Assembly: GCA_022496805.1 (NCBI GenBank)
Contig: CM040088.1
Coordinates: 19,685,001-19,749,000, forward strand
Source of the DNA: Pohlia nutans
Lineage: Eukaryota > Streptophyta > Bryopsida > Bryales > Mniaceae
DNA length: 64,000 bases
Direction: 5' to 3'
Part shown: in pieces, positions 1 to 10,163 of the stretch
Layout: each line of letters begins with the position of its first letter
Numbering within the stretch: the first letter of the stretch is position 1
Translations under genes and position numbers: made by a program
The notes under the pieces: generated by a model
What the model was told of the DNA's origin: nothing
The model's input: only the letters and a program-made list of their open reading frames with translations
Databases searched by the model: none

Positions 1-98
1 TATTATCCGTCCAATCGCACATGTGTACACAATATATTTATATCGTGGACATGTAAATCTATATAAACATAGAAATACATGAGCATACATATATACAT

Positions 99-137
99 GT
101 GTGTGTATATATATATGTGTGTATGTATATGTGTATG

Positions 138-170
<33 letters not shown>
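99..170. repeat. GTAT/TATG microsatellite
   Basis: A run of short GTAT/TATG units, purest at about 134-167, within alternating purine-pyrimidine DNA. The short Tyr/Met/His-rich reading frames across it on both strands are products of the repeat and are not genes. Confidence 0.9.
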
Positions 171-171
<1 letters not shown>

Positions 172-236
172 TGTGGGTGGATATTTGTATGTACATATAC
201 ATGCAAGCAGTTACGAATATACATGCACTACAAACA

Positions 237-460
237 TGTCTTCCAGGATGTTCCACCATCATGCAAATGGCATGGCACATGTGTTTTATATTACCAATGG
301 GCATATATTATTATTCCAAGTTTATTAGAGATGATAATATGCCTTCCACGATGTTCCACCATCATCCAAATGGCATGGCACATGTATTTTATATTACCAA
401 TGGGCATATATTATTATTCTAAGCTTACTAGTGATGATAATATGCCTTCCACGATTTATG
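237..460. repeat. 103-bp tandem repeat, about two units
   Basis: Two consecutive units of about 103 bp begin near 240 and 344, and a third start appears near 446. They share the blocks GATGTTCCACCATCAT and ATTACCAATGGGCATATATT with only a few substitutions. No coding potential was seen, and the rest of 1-880 holds nothing I can name. Confidence 0.85.
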
Positions 461-880
461 AAATTCGAAGTGGAATCCATTGCTTGAATATTTTGCCTAT
501 TTATTCAATTGGTAAGTAATTACAAGTCAAGTCATGAAATTGGCCAAGAGTGGGAGGGAGAATGAACAATGGAGGAAAGGGAGAAGGGCAAGGTGGGGGG
601 GAGGGGGCGGAGTTAGCTAACAATGGAGAGGTAAGAGACATCATGAATGAGGTAGGACGGACCGCTCTCCTAGTAGTGAATATGCCTTTTAGAATTCGAT
701 GCAAAAATAAATGTTGGAACATTCTTTGACCGTACTCATAATAGGCCTTGAAGTACATGAGGATTCTTGAAGTGCGTGTAGACCCAAGGAGTTGGAGGAG
801 GAGGAAGGGAGAGCAATGGAAGTATGGAATACAAAAACACAATAAACCCCATGGGCTGTTGCCCCACGCCGTCCGCGGGT

Positions 881-1198
881 GGCCCGTCCGGTTCTGCCGT
901 CCGCATTGCCGTTCGCCCCTGTCCGTCCGATCGTGTCCTGTCCGTCCGATCGTGTCCTGTCCGTCCGATCTTGTCCTGTCCGTCCGATCGTGTCCTGTCC
1001 GTCCGCCCCTGTCCGTCTGCCGTCTGCCCCTGATATGCCTTCCGCCCCTGTCAGTCCGATCGTGCGCCCATGGCCGTCCGATTGGAGGGTCGATACGTAC
1101 GGCTGGCAATCGGCCGTCCGATGCGACTGTCCGCACCTATGCTGTCCGATGGAATTGATTTGGGCCGTCCGATCAGTCATGCGTCCGCAGTATGCTTC
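881..1198. repeat. GTCCG array 1 (GC-rich regulatory-like repeat)
   Basis: About 19 variants of a GTCCG core in a GC-rich island inside AT-rich DNA. Four consecutive units at about 920-995 are nearly identical with a 19-bp period (GTCCGTCCGATCGTGTCCT). The remaining units are looser, with cores CCGTCCGATC, CCGTCCGCC and GTCCGAT. All frames on both strands are open because the repeat lacks stop codons, so the apparent Arg/Pro/Ser/Val-rich proteins are artefacts. The array ends exactly where a palindrome and a TATA-like box begin. A matching arrangement recurs at 11322-11770. Confidence 0.85.
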
Positions 1199-1247
1199 GT
1201 CCGCCCTAGGCGGACAGTATAAAGGGCGGACGGCCATCTTCGTCCGC
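1199..1247 (+). promoter_or_regulatory. Probable core promoter 1: palindrome, TATA box, inverted repeat
   Basis: GTCCGCCCTAGGCGGAC at 1199-1215 is a perfect 7-bp inverted repeat around CTA. TATAAAG follows at 1218-1224. GCGGACG (1226-1232) and CGTCCGC (1241-1247) then form a second inverted repeat. The TATA lies 204 bp before the ATG at 1422. The same order of parts occurs at 11711-11768. Promoter function is inferred from architecture alone. Confidence 0.6.
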
Positions 1248-1421
1248 TCAGAGAGGCGGTGGGCATGGTGATGTTTTGACAACTCCTGCACCGACTCTGT
1301 CACGTGTTTTTTGAGTCACTGCGTCACGCTGTACGCACGTTTGACTTCATTTCAGGACGTTTGAAGCACGTTGCGCTTGTACCTTCCACGCGGTTTCTCA
1401 GCGTTGTTTTGACTTCCCACG

Positions 1422-2503
1422 ATGTTTCAGCGAAGCAGAAGTAGTAGGAGATCTTCACAAGGGACTCCTCAAGTTATGAACTGGGATCAAGTCGTTGACC
1501 CCAATTGTGTTGCGGAGCCGGGATGGGACACTGAGTCTACGAGAACGTGGAGTTGTAAAACATGCAAAGAATACGTGAAGATGACGCATTTAGCCAAGAT
1601 TTGGCCACGAACTCAAATGCAAGTGTCTGGCCCTCGTTGGGAAGGCCCAACTGCGACGTGCCAAAGCGACCATTTCCGACAACAATATTGGAAGGTGCAC
1701 GATTTCGTTGGATTGCCTAACTCAAAGCCAACCATCATGAAATATTCCTTAATGGCAATGGTTTGGGCTGAGATTGTATTGCACAAGGATGTGGATTGGA
1801 GTACGGTGCCTGGGAAAAACGTTGAACGTTTGAATCGTTCACAAAACTTTATTACCACCAACTGGCTTGGACCGAGTGATTGTGTGCCGCAATGGTCTAA
1901 TCGTCGAGCGAATGCGACAAACGTTGTTGTACTGATGATGACACCTCGCAATGGGAAGTACGTCCACGCAATACATATCGGCAACACGACGTTGAGAACT
2001 ATCCCGTGACGTTCGGAACTCTTACTCAGCATGACTATGAAAATCATCAAGGAACTTCACGTCCAGTAGGCAGGGGTGATCAAAGGGGAGTTAGCCATGG
2101 TTACAATGATAATGCATACGCTGTACACAATGATGAACGGGTTCCGTATCCGGACAGATACAATACCCCGCGAGCATATTCTCCCGAGAGGACCCACAAC
2201 GATCTTGGACATCATGGGTTTCAAAGTCATCCTCTTATTTATTCTGGCCCCGGCGAAAGCTCAGCAAGCGATGCACCCGTGAGTTTTGGTAGGGATATGT
2301 ATAGTGCTGCAGACGGCCCCCCTGACGGATTTGCTGCTGGGCCATCGAGTCAGTACGATCAAGATGATGAGTACGAAAGAGATCTTGAAGAAGCGATAAG
2401 ACGGAGCGAAGAGGAAGAGAATGAAAGGCGGCTGATAGATCAACGTTATTTTGAGCAACAGTGGGACGCGGAACGTGGGACATTTCGAGGACATCGGTGA
2501 TAT
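1422..2503 (+). pseudogene. Frameshifted gene, unknown function, UIM-like C-terminus
   Basis: Two overlapping frames look like one gene. The first (1422-2009, ATG in context CACGATG) encodes about 195 residues with a Cys-rich stretch near residues 41-50 (SCKTC) and later Trp-rich segments. It ends in TGA at 2007. The second frame is open from 1901 through the stop near 2498-2500 and encodes a polar tail rich in Asp, Gly, Tyr and Arg. The tail contains DEYERDLEEAIRRSEEEE, which fits the ubiquitin-interacting motif pattern (acidic run, Leu, Ala-Ile, two residues, Ser, acidic). A single indel between 1901 and 2009 would join them; an unrecognised intron is the alternative. I do not recognise the N-terminal family. 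The gene sits 200 bp downstream of the GTCCG array and TATA-like core and is followed by about 200 bp without features. Confidence 0.55.
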
Positions 2504-2704
2504 TAGGCGGATTTAGGGTTTAGGATTGTCTATGCTCCAATGGAAGTTGAAACCTAGCCTAGACCGTAGAATCCAATGTCTTCAATTTTGCTTTGTATAG
2601 ACCAAGACATGTCCTTAGTTTGAATTTTGTTTGGATGCTACAAACTTTGGATATATTGTAGGCTGCTAGCGCTAATGCTCTAGGCTTATAAAGTATGTAT
2701 GGCT

Positions 2705-4585
2705 CATTGTGTGAACATTATTAGCACAAATATTTATATATATACATATATAATCTAATCACGAAGAGTAAACAGGTCATGAGTACATAACCCATTCTTA
2801 TTTCCATTAATAAGAGATCGAGTTCATGACTTACAAAAAGATTTATAAATTGTCTTGATGTCGCCTTGACTTTTATAGTAGACTTTACATACCCGGTTGA
2901 AAACAAAATGAGTTTAGTTCACATGCAATGGAAGGGCTAGAAGCTTATTTTAGAACTTGGTTGTGCACAGCACAGTTGACTTTCCAAGAAGGACTCCCAT
3001 CACATTCTCATTTCCTACTCCTTTTATAACTACCTTGTGCAACGAAAACCTCCTTCACGAATAAAGTTATTTATGAAAAACATCTTGTCTCACTATCCTG
3101 AGAAGTTCATGGCGGCGAACGAACCACCAAAAGTGCACTTTATTGAACCCCTCTTTATGTTAGGTCCTTGCTACACACTCTCCACTTGAATTAAGTGGCT
3201 TTCCGTATTTACTTTTGGCCGAGCACTTTCTTTGAACCGTCTTCATCATCGAACAACCTCATGAGCTTCTGTGCTTCAAGTGCAGTTCGGCAACATCAGA
3301 GCTTCGAAAAAGACCATCGTGAAGATCGTAACGAACGCCTTTGAAGTGCATACTCTCGTAGCTTGAGATTCAGCTTGCCTAAACCCTACACTTTAGTCCC
3401 GATTGAATCACTAGAGAGGGTTCGATAGTATCATAGTACTACATTCTAATCTGACTTTAGACACCGAGTTCCGTGACACCCTAAACCCTACTAGTGTTAG
3501 TGTCCCATTGAGAATTTGGAACGATATAGAGAGCATTGCCATGTGTAGTCAAAGGGTGTAGTACTATGGTAGGGTGTAGTACTGTGGTACTATCATGGTG
3601 CATGAGGGAGGACTAGGCACCACTAAGGCTTGGATGAAGTCTATGAGGAAGGTATTAAGGTGTCAATCTTGTGGCATGGCACTTGGAATGAGGTTGTTAC
3701 CTCATCTTGATGCCTCATGCTAGAAAAGACTTAGAAACCCTAGAATGTTCATATTTGTCTAGTGGGGCCTTTGGAAAGTGACTCGGTGAGTGTGTGAGAG
3801 ACTAGCTTGGTTCTAGCGACTACAGCCCTTTTCAAAGGCGGAAAGACAAAGCATGCGTCGATAAAGCAGGGGGCAAATGGGCAATACCCTCTCTAGCGTT
3901 TCAATAGAGATTAAAGTTTAGGATAGGCAAAGTGGATCTCAAGGTACGAGAGTATGCACTTCAAAGGTTTGTGTTCCGATCTTCACGATTGTGTTTTTCT
4001 GAGATTTGGTATTGCCGAACATCACTTATAGCACAAAAGCTCGTGAGGTTGTTTGATGATGAAGAGGGTTTGAAGAAAGTGTTGGGCCAAAGGTATGTAT
4101 GGGAAGCCACATGATTCAAGTGGGGAGTATGTAACGTGGAACAAATATGAAGAGGGGTTGAAGAATGTGCACTTTTGGTAGTTCAATTGTCCTATTGAAC
4201 TTCTTATTATAGCGAAGCAAGATTTTTTTTCAGAATTAACCCTATTCGTGATGGACGTTTTCATTGTACAAGGTAGTAATGGAAGGGGAGGAAATAAGAA
4301 TGCGGTGGGAGTCCTTCTTGGAAAGGCCTTCGTGCTATGCACCACCAAGTTATAGGATCGGCTCAGACCCTCCCAATTGCATTAGGGGTAAAGTGAACTC
4401 ATTTTGTTGTCAACCATGTATAGAAGGTCCGATAAAAGAACGGAGAGAACATCAATGAAATTGATATATCTTTTGATGAGACACAAACTTAATCAATGAC
4501 CAATGAAAATAACGCTTGATTAGGTACTTAATGAGGTTTACAATTTGCGAGACGGATTTTTCAATATTATGTTGAGTTATTGCAC
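2705..4585. repeat. Long diverged inverted repeat (about 0.7-kb arms)
   Basis: The left arm (about 2705-3440) and right arm (about 3880-4585) align as reverse complements along their whole length. Paired blocks include TTTCCAAGAAGGACTCCCA at 2980-3000 against the reverse complement at 4306-4325, CACCAAAAGTGCAC-type blocks near 3126 against 4165, and ACAAAATGAGTT near 2905 against 4395. The arms are diverged by small indels and substitutions. The 440-bp spacer (3441-3880) holds short GTAGTACTATGG repeats. Short reading frames in the right arm are not supported as genes. This may be a foldback-type or Mutator-like element with very long terminal inverted repeats, or a duplicated hairpin locus. 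I see no transposase. Confidence 0.7.
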
Positions 4586-4693
4586 GGCGCGGATCTTTGA
4601 AAACAAGATGTGGTTCTTGGAAAAAAACAATAGAAATTGACGGAAGTCAATTTTTTTTATAACTCATAAGAGTGAGAGCTTATTTCCAATTCT

Positions 4694-4953
4694 TATTGAG
4701 GTAATTGATGCAACGTAGTATTGCTAGAAGCCAAAGACGTACGGGTGCTAAATAATGGTGTGTGGGAGGAGGGGTTAGGCATGGGCTGATCTCTAGAGTG
4801 TCCTTGTGATGAGTTATCCCATATGGTTTGTCCATGGTGACCTCCTAGTGTACACTACTTAAGGTGGAAGGCCTTTGAGTAAAGATCATCTCTTTCTACG
4901 CATTCCTTGTGTTTGTGTGTGTGTGCCTTGTGCAATCTTCTCTACCTTCAATA
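4694..4953 (+). repeat. 5' LTR of the copia element
   Basis: Identical by eye to 9899-10158. It starts TATTGAGG and ends CTTCAATA, giving a 6-bp terminal inverted repeat. It should contain the element promoter, but no TATA box is obvious. Confidence 0.95.
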
Positions 4954-4967
4954 GGTTATGGGCCCAC
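4954..4967 (+). promoter_or_regulatory. Primer-binding site, probably half-tRNA type
   Basis: GGTTATGGGCCCAC follows the left LTR without a gap. From memory of plant initiator tRNA-Met, this is complementary to the anticodon stem-loop (GTGGGCCCATAACC), not to the 3' acceptor end, whose usual plant copia site begins TGGTATCAGAGC. An internally primed, cleaved tRNA is known for Drosophila copia. Confidence 0.65.
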
Positions 4968-5777
4968 TCATGTGTGTTTCATGAGTATTAGATTGCATTT
5001 GTGCAAGTATTTTGAGGTCGGTGCGCAACGGGCGGTTTTGGAGCATTGTTGGAGGTTTTGGAGCTTGTTGAAGCGTTGGTGTTTCTTGGAGGTGTGCATG
5101 GGCTGAAGTTACATGTTGGAGCACTCTCTTTGGTCAATTTCTTCCCTTGATCTCCTTCTTTTCTTTCTTGTATCTCTTCGTTGCGAGTGGAACTTCGTTT
5201 GGTTCAATTGTGAGCATTTGAGTAAATGCAAGTGATTTGTGAGGTGTGAAGACTCTCGTGGAGGGTCTACCATCTGATCCTAGTGATTAGGCACTTGCTT
5301 TGAGGTGTTGCATGTGTTTCATGCTCTTGGGGTGCTCAAATTTTCATTTGGAGCTAGTTTGTGCACAAAGGTGCAGTTTTGAGCAATTTCAATGCGATTG
5401 GGGTTTTGAGGGACTTGTGTGAGTTCATGTGCATTGAGTGAGTGCTCTTGAAGGACACAAAGGTGTCATTGACGTGCATTGAGTGTTTGGGGACACTAAG
5501 GCGTCGTATTGAAGCATTTGGAGTTGTTTTGAGCTCCATTGAGTGATTTGAGGGGTTTTGGTGAGCCTCTTTGCATTTTTTGGGTGAGGGTTCTCACATT
5601 TGAGTGTTGGGAGGCGTGTGTGGAGCACAAAAGTGCTGATCTAGTGTTTGGGGTTGTTTTAAACCCATTGGGTGCACAAAGGTGCAATATCAAAGCAAAA
5701 AAAAAATCACAAAAACAAAGTTGTGTGTTTGAGTTTGAGGTTTCATTTGTGTGGGGAGGCATACGTAAGTGAGGATC
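4968..5777 (+). other. Untranslated leader of the copia element
   Basis: About 810 bp between the primer-binding site and the gag-pol start, GT-rich with repeated TTTGAG and GTGCA phrases (for example GAGTGCTCTTG and GTGCACAAAGGTGCA near 5360 and 5670). No protein is supported here. It probably holds dimerisation and packaging signals. Confidence 0.6.
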
Positions 5778-8700
5778 ATGGCATCTTTTGAGGGTGAGGG
5801 TCCCAAGGTCGTGGACAAGTTCGATGGGGTGAATTTCCACTTGTGGAAGTTCAAAATGGAGATGGTGATGGCCGAGAAGGAGTTGTGGGAGATTGTCGAG
5901 GGTAGTGAGGAACCTCCTTTCTCTTCTACGGATCCTAGGATCATGCAAGCGTACACGAGGAGGGAGAAGAAGGCATTTGCCATTTTGGCACTCAACCTCG
6001 CGGATTCGCAACTTGCGCACATTCGTTCGTGCAAGACACCCGCGGAAGCATGGTCCAAGCTTTGCAACATTCACGAAGCGAAAACATTGGCCAACATTTT
6101 GTTTTTGAGGCGCAAGTTCTTCACCATCAAGATGGGCGAAGAAGATGACATGTTGGCGCACATCAACAAGGTCAAAGCTCTCGCGGATCAACTCAACGGT
6201 TGCGACGTGTCGGTTACGGATGGTGACATCGTGATGACACTTTTGGAGAGCCTTCCATCATCATACGAGTACCTCATCGTGGCGATGGAGTCAAGACCCA
6301 TTACGGAGCTCACATTGGACTATGTGACCTCACGGTTGTTGCACGAGCTTTCGCGGCGAAAGGAGAACGAGTCTCGAGAAGATGGAGCGGCACTCGTGGC
6401 GAAGCAATCCAAGAATGGAGGCGGTGGGAGCTCAAGCGACAAGGTGTGCTTCTATTGTGGTAAGAAGGGCCACATTGCCAAATTTTGCTTCAAACGCAAG
6501 AGGGATGAAAAAGGGGAGAGTGCAAACAACACTAAAACTCGTGACGATGATGAGTACGCATTTACGGCTAGATATGAGGCAAGCATGAGCGATGGCATCG
6601 AGGGTGATGCAAGCATGAGTGATGGTATCGAGGGTGATGCAAGCATGAGTGATTGGATTGAGGTTGGTGATGAGTATGCAAACATGGCAAGCAATGTATC
6701 GTGCAATGGTAGTACGAGTGATTGGATTGTTGATTCGGGGGCTACAAGCCACATGTCACCACATAAAACTTGTTTTCATTCGTATGCTCTCATTAATCCA
6801 AGGAGAGTGATTTTGGGAGATGATACGGTGCTTGAGGCCGTTGGCAAGGGCCAAATTGTTGTAGACACCGAGGTGAGGGGTCGTGTGAAGACAATCACTA
6901 TCCAAGATGTCCTCCACGTTCCCAAACTAACGGCAAATTTACTATCGGTGAGGCAACTAGTGGCAAAGCACTTGAGAGTAGAGTTTAGTGATAAGGGGTG
7001 TTATGTGTTGTCACCGAGTCGAGATGAGGTGGCCATCATTGAAGAACACGAGGGCTTGTACCACATCAAGTTCTCCAAGGTGCATTCGAAGGAATCGGCG
7101 GCGTTGGCGCATTCAAACTTGAAGGACGACAAGTTGGCGTTGTGGCATCGTCGACTTGGCCATTTGAACATCAAGAGTGTGAAGACACTACGCGGCATGG
7201 TAAACGGTATGGATCTTCATCAATTGAAAGTGGATGCTTCTATATTCACGTGTGAAGGTTGCATTGAAGACAAGCAACAACGGTTGCCATTTGCGGGTGA
7301 AGGGGCGACACGGGCCACAAAAGTTTTGGAGATCGTGCATTCGGATGTGTGTGGCCCCATGAAGACCACATCGATGGGAGGTTGCAAGTACTTTGTGACC
7401 TTCATCGATGATTTTTCAAGGAAGATATGGCTCTACCCTATCAAAGCCAAGAGTGAGTGCTTTGAGAAGTTCAAGGAGTTCAAGACATTGGTGGAGAACC
7501 AATCCGAGTTGAAGATCAAGGTGTTTCGGTCGGACAATGGCGGCGAGTACATGTCCAAGAAATTTGACGAGCTTTTGAAGAATGAAGGCATCGCACGCCA
7601 AACTTCGGCCCCGTACACGCCTCAACAAAATGGAGTTGTGGAGCGCGCAAATCGCACCATTGTAGAGATGGCGAGGAGCATGTTGCACGCTCAAAACTTG
7701 AAGTTGGACCTTTGGGCGGAAGCGGTGGTGAATGCGGTATACACACGCAATCGGTGTCCAACAAGCGCGGTTGAAGGCATGACGCCGGAGCAAGCGTGGA
7801 GTGGGAGGCAACCATGTGTTGCACACATGCGCATTTTCGGATGCATTGCATATGCGAAGGTTCCCGACGAACGGAGGACGAAACTCGAGGCTAAGGCCTT
7901 GAAATGTGTGTTTCTTGGGTATTGTGAAGGTACCAAGGCGTATAGACTCATGTCGGTGGACACGAGGAAGATCATTCGGTCACGTGATGTGACATTTTGT
8001 GAGGAGTCTACGATGGAGGCTCCTTTGGAGGTTGGTCCAAGTGGGAGTAGTGGAGACGTTTTGGTGGACACACCCTCCAAGTCTCCTAGTGTTGTTGATG
8101 TAGGTGATGATGACGGTGATGACGAAGCTGGCGACACGGAGGTTGTTGAAGCGCCATCGAGCTCAAAGGCCAAGAATGGCGCAAAGGGCACGCAAGAGGA
8201 GCAAGTTTCTTCAAGCGAGCGGCGGTACCCCGAGAGATCGCGCAAGCCACCTGGAGAATGGTGGAAGAACCACATCTTCCCTCAAGTGGAGGACGAGCAT
8301 GCGAATGTGGCATTATCGGATGGTCCATTGACCATTCGAGAAGCCATGCAAGGTGAGGATGCGGTCAAGTGGGAGCGCGCCATGCAAGAGGAGTACGACT
8401 CTCTAATTGCTAACGGTACGTGGCAATTAACTCCCATTCCAAAGGATCGCAACCCCATTGGTTGCAAATGGGTGTTTCGGACAAAGAGGGATGTTTCGGG
8501 TATTGTTGTGCGTCACAAGGCAAGATTAGTAGCCAAGGGGTTCGCGCAAGTGCATGGGGTGGACTTTCACGAGACATTTGCTCCCGTGGCCAAGTTCACC
8601 ACCATTCGATGCATTCTTGCCATTGGAGCGGCCTTGGATTTGGAGATGCATCAAATGGATGTGAAGACCGCATTTTTGAATGGCGATTTGGAGGAGGACA

Positions 8701-9923
8701 TCTACATGGTGCAACCTGAGGGGTTTGTGCAACAAGGTAATGAGCACCTTGTTTGTAAGTTGCAAAAATCATTGTATGGGTTGAAACAATCTCCAAGAGC
8801 GTGGTACCAAAAGATTGACACGTTCTTGGTTGCACACGGGTTTACTAGGAGCATTGCGGATCATAGTCTCTACTTCATGCAAGAGGGGCAACATGTGGTG
8901 ATTGTGATCATATATGTTGATGATTTGATCATTCTTGCAAGCCTCATGAGTTTAATGAATGCATTAAAAGGCATGCTTGAGAGAGAGTACGAGATGAGTG
9001 ATCTTGGAGAATTGCACTTTTGTCTTGGTGTTGAGTTTGTGCGTGATAGGGCTACACGCACTATCACCATGAGTCAAGGCAAGTATGTGATGGACGTGCT
9101 CAAGAGATTCGGGATGGAGGATTGTAAGCCCGTGGCAACACCATTGGATGCAAACTCCAAGCTCGTCAAGCTTTCGGAGGAGGAGTATGCGATGGAGGCT
9201 AAATCGATGGCGGAGGTGCCATACAAGCAAGCGGTGGGGTCGTTGATGTATGCGATGATTGCGACACGGCCCGACCTTGCGTATCCAATTAGCGTGGTGA
9301 GTCAACACATGGCGAGACCGGGCTCGATGCATTGGATGACGGTCAAGAGGATCATGCGTTATTTGAGGGGCACAAGCGATGTGAAGTTGTGTCTTGGAGG
9401 CAAAGACATTGTGTTGAGCGGCTATTGTGACGCGGACTACGCGGGAGACACGAGCGATCGAAGATCGACAACGGGCTACATGTTCAAGGTCGGATCGGGA
9501 GCGGTGTCGTGGAATAGCAAGCGGCAACAAACCACGGCGACATCAACGGTGGAGGCCGAGTACATGGCTACGAGCCATGCCACGAAGGAGGCCATTTGGT
9601 TGAGGCAACTAATGGTGGATGTGGGTTGCACACAAGGTGAGGCTACAACGATTATGTGTGACAACCAAGGGTGCATTTCACTTGCAAAGAACCCTACACA
9701 TCATTCACGCACGAAGCACATTGATGTGCAATACCACTTCATTCGGGAGAAGTTGGAATTGGGAGTTATACATTTGGAGTATTGCCCAACGGAGCACATG
9801 GTGGCGGATGTGCTCACAAAGGGTCTTTGTAGAGACCGACACCAACGATTAGTAATAGCATTTGGACTTAGAGGCTTTGGCTCTACGCAAAGTGGGAGTA
9901 TTGAGGTAATTGATGCAACGTAG
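5778..9923 (+). CDS. Copia gag-pol polyprotein, intact
   Basis: A single uninterrupted frame of 1381 residues from the ATG at 5778 (MASFEGEG); an in-frame GTG three codons earlier is a less likely start. In order: a UBN2/DUF4219-type gag region (about 10-200), a CCHC zinc knuckle CFYCGKKGHIAKFC (224-237), an acidic linker with three near-copies of SMSDGIEGDA (about 270-300), the aspartic protease motif DSGA (about 319), GAG-pre-integrase LWHRRLGHLN (about 454), an integrase core with Asp in HSDVCGP (about 520), Asp in FRSDNGGEY (about 586) and Glu in NGVVERANR (about 618), reverse transcriptase with YVDD (1046-1049), and RNase H CDADYAGD through VEAEYMA (about 1217-1260). The stop lies 25 bp inside the 3' LTR. 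No frameshift or nonsense codon was seen, so the element could be active. As in other plant copia elements, Gag and Pol share one frame. Confidence 0.95.
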   Translation: MASFEGEGPKVVDKFDGVNFHLWKFKMEMVMAEKELWEIVEGSEEPPFSSTDPRIMQAYTRREKKAFAILALNLADSQLAHIRSCKTPAEAWSKLCNIHEAKTLANILFLRRKFFTIKMGEEDDMLAHINKVKALADQLNGCDVSVTDGDIVMTLLESLPSSYEYLIVAMESRPITELTLDYVTSRLLHELSRRKENESREDGAALVAKQSKNGGGGSSSDKVCFYCGKKGHIAKFCFKRKRDEKGESANNTKTRDDDEYAFTARYEASMSDGIEGDASMSDGIEGDASMSDWIEVGDEYANMASNVSCNGSTSDWIVDSGATSHMSPHKTCFHSYALINPRRVILGDDTVLEAVGKGQIVVDTEVRGRVKTITIQDVLHVPKLTANLLSVRQLVAKHLRVEFSDKGCYVLSPSRDEVAIIEEHEGLYHIKFSKVHSKESAALAHSNLKDDKLALWHRRLGHLNIKSVKTLRGMVNGMDLHQLKVDASIFTCEGCIEDKQQRLPFAGEGATRATKVLEIVHSDVCGPMKTTSMGGCKYFVTFIDDFSRKIWLYPIKAKSECFEKFKEFKTLVENQSELKIKVFRSDNGGEYMSKKFDELLKNEGIARQTSAPYTPQQNGVVERANRTIVEMARSMLHAQNLKLDLWAEAVVNAVYTRNRCPTSAVEGMTPEQAWSGRQPCVAHMRIFGCIAYAKVPDERRTKLEAKALKCVFLGYCEGTKAYRLMSVDTRKIIRSRDVTFCEESTMEAPLEVGPSGSSGDVLVDTPSKSPSVVDVGDDDGDDEAGDTEVVEAPSSSKAKNGAKGTQEEQVSSSERRYPERSRKPPGEWWKNHIFPQVEDEHANVALSDGPLTIREAMQGEDAVKWERAMQEEYDSLIANGTWQLTPIPKDRNPIGCKWVFRTKRDVSGIVVRHKARLVAKGFAQVHGVDFHETFAPVAKFTTIRCILAIGAALDLEMHQMDVKTAFLNGDLEEDIYMVQPEGFVQQGNEHLVCKLQKSLYGLKQSPRAWYQKIDTFLVAHGFTRSIADHSLYFMQEGQHVVIVIIYVDDLIILASLMSLMNALKGMLEREYEMSDLGELHFCLGVEFVRDRATRTITMSQGKYVMDVLKRFGMEDCKPVATPLDANSKLVKLSEEEYAMEAKSMAEVPYKQAVGSLMYAMIATRPDLAYPISVVSQHMARPGSMHWMTVKRIMRYLRGTSDVKLCLGGKDIVLSGYCDADYAGDTSDRRSTTGYMFKVGSGAVSWNSKRQQTTATSTVEAEYMATSHATKEAIWLRQLMVDVGCTQGEATTIMCDNQGCISLAKNPTHHSRTKHIDVQYHFIREKLELGVIHLEYCPTEHMVADVLTKGLCRDRHQRLVIAFGLRGFGSTQSGSIEVIDAT

Positions 9924-10158
9924 TATTGCTAGAAGCCAAAGACGTACGGGTGCTAAATAATGGTGTGTGGGAGGAGGGGTTAGGCATGGGCTGATCTCTA
10001 GAGTGTCCTTGTGATGAGTTATCCCATATGGTTTGTCCATGGTGACCTCCTAGTGTACACTACTTAAGGTGGAAGGCCTTTGAGTAAAGATCATCTCTTT
10101 CTACGCATTCCTTGTGTTTGTGTGTGTGTGCCTTGTGCAATCTTCTCTACCTTCAATA
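9899..10158 (+). repeat. 3' LTR of the copia element
   Basis: Identical by eye to the 5' LTR, and followed by the target duplication ATTCT. The gag-pol stop codon is inside its first 25 bp. Confidence 0.95.
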
Positions 10159-10163
10159 ATTCT

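Larger units (their letters stand above)
4694..10158 (+). mobile_element. Intact Ty1-copia LTR retrotransposon
   Basis: A complete 5465-bp element flanked by a 5-bp target duplication ATTCT at 4689-4693 and 10159-10163. The LTRs (4694-4953 and 9899-10158) are 260 bp each and appear identical by eye, so the insertion is young. The LTR ends are TATTGA...TCAATA, so the usual TG...CA sits three bases inside the ends. A primer-binding site follows the left LTR directly, and a purine tract (AAGTGGGAG) precedes the right LTR. One long gag-pol frame fills the interior. The domain order protease, integrase, reverse transcriptase, RNase H is diagnostic of the copia superfamily. Confidence 0.97.

Noticed and set aside
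3..422. Tyr/His/Met-rich short proteins at the window start
   Set aside because: Translations of a GTAT-type microsatellite and its neighbours.
748..1303. Long overlapping frames on both strands rich in Arg, Pro, Ser and Val
   Set aside because: They read through the GTCCG repeat in every frame. The repeat lacks stops, so open frames are expected without selection.
4224..4236. TTAACCCTATTCG as another TTAA element end
   Set aside because: It lies within the right arm of the long inverted repeat, and the inner bases do not fit any family end.
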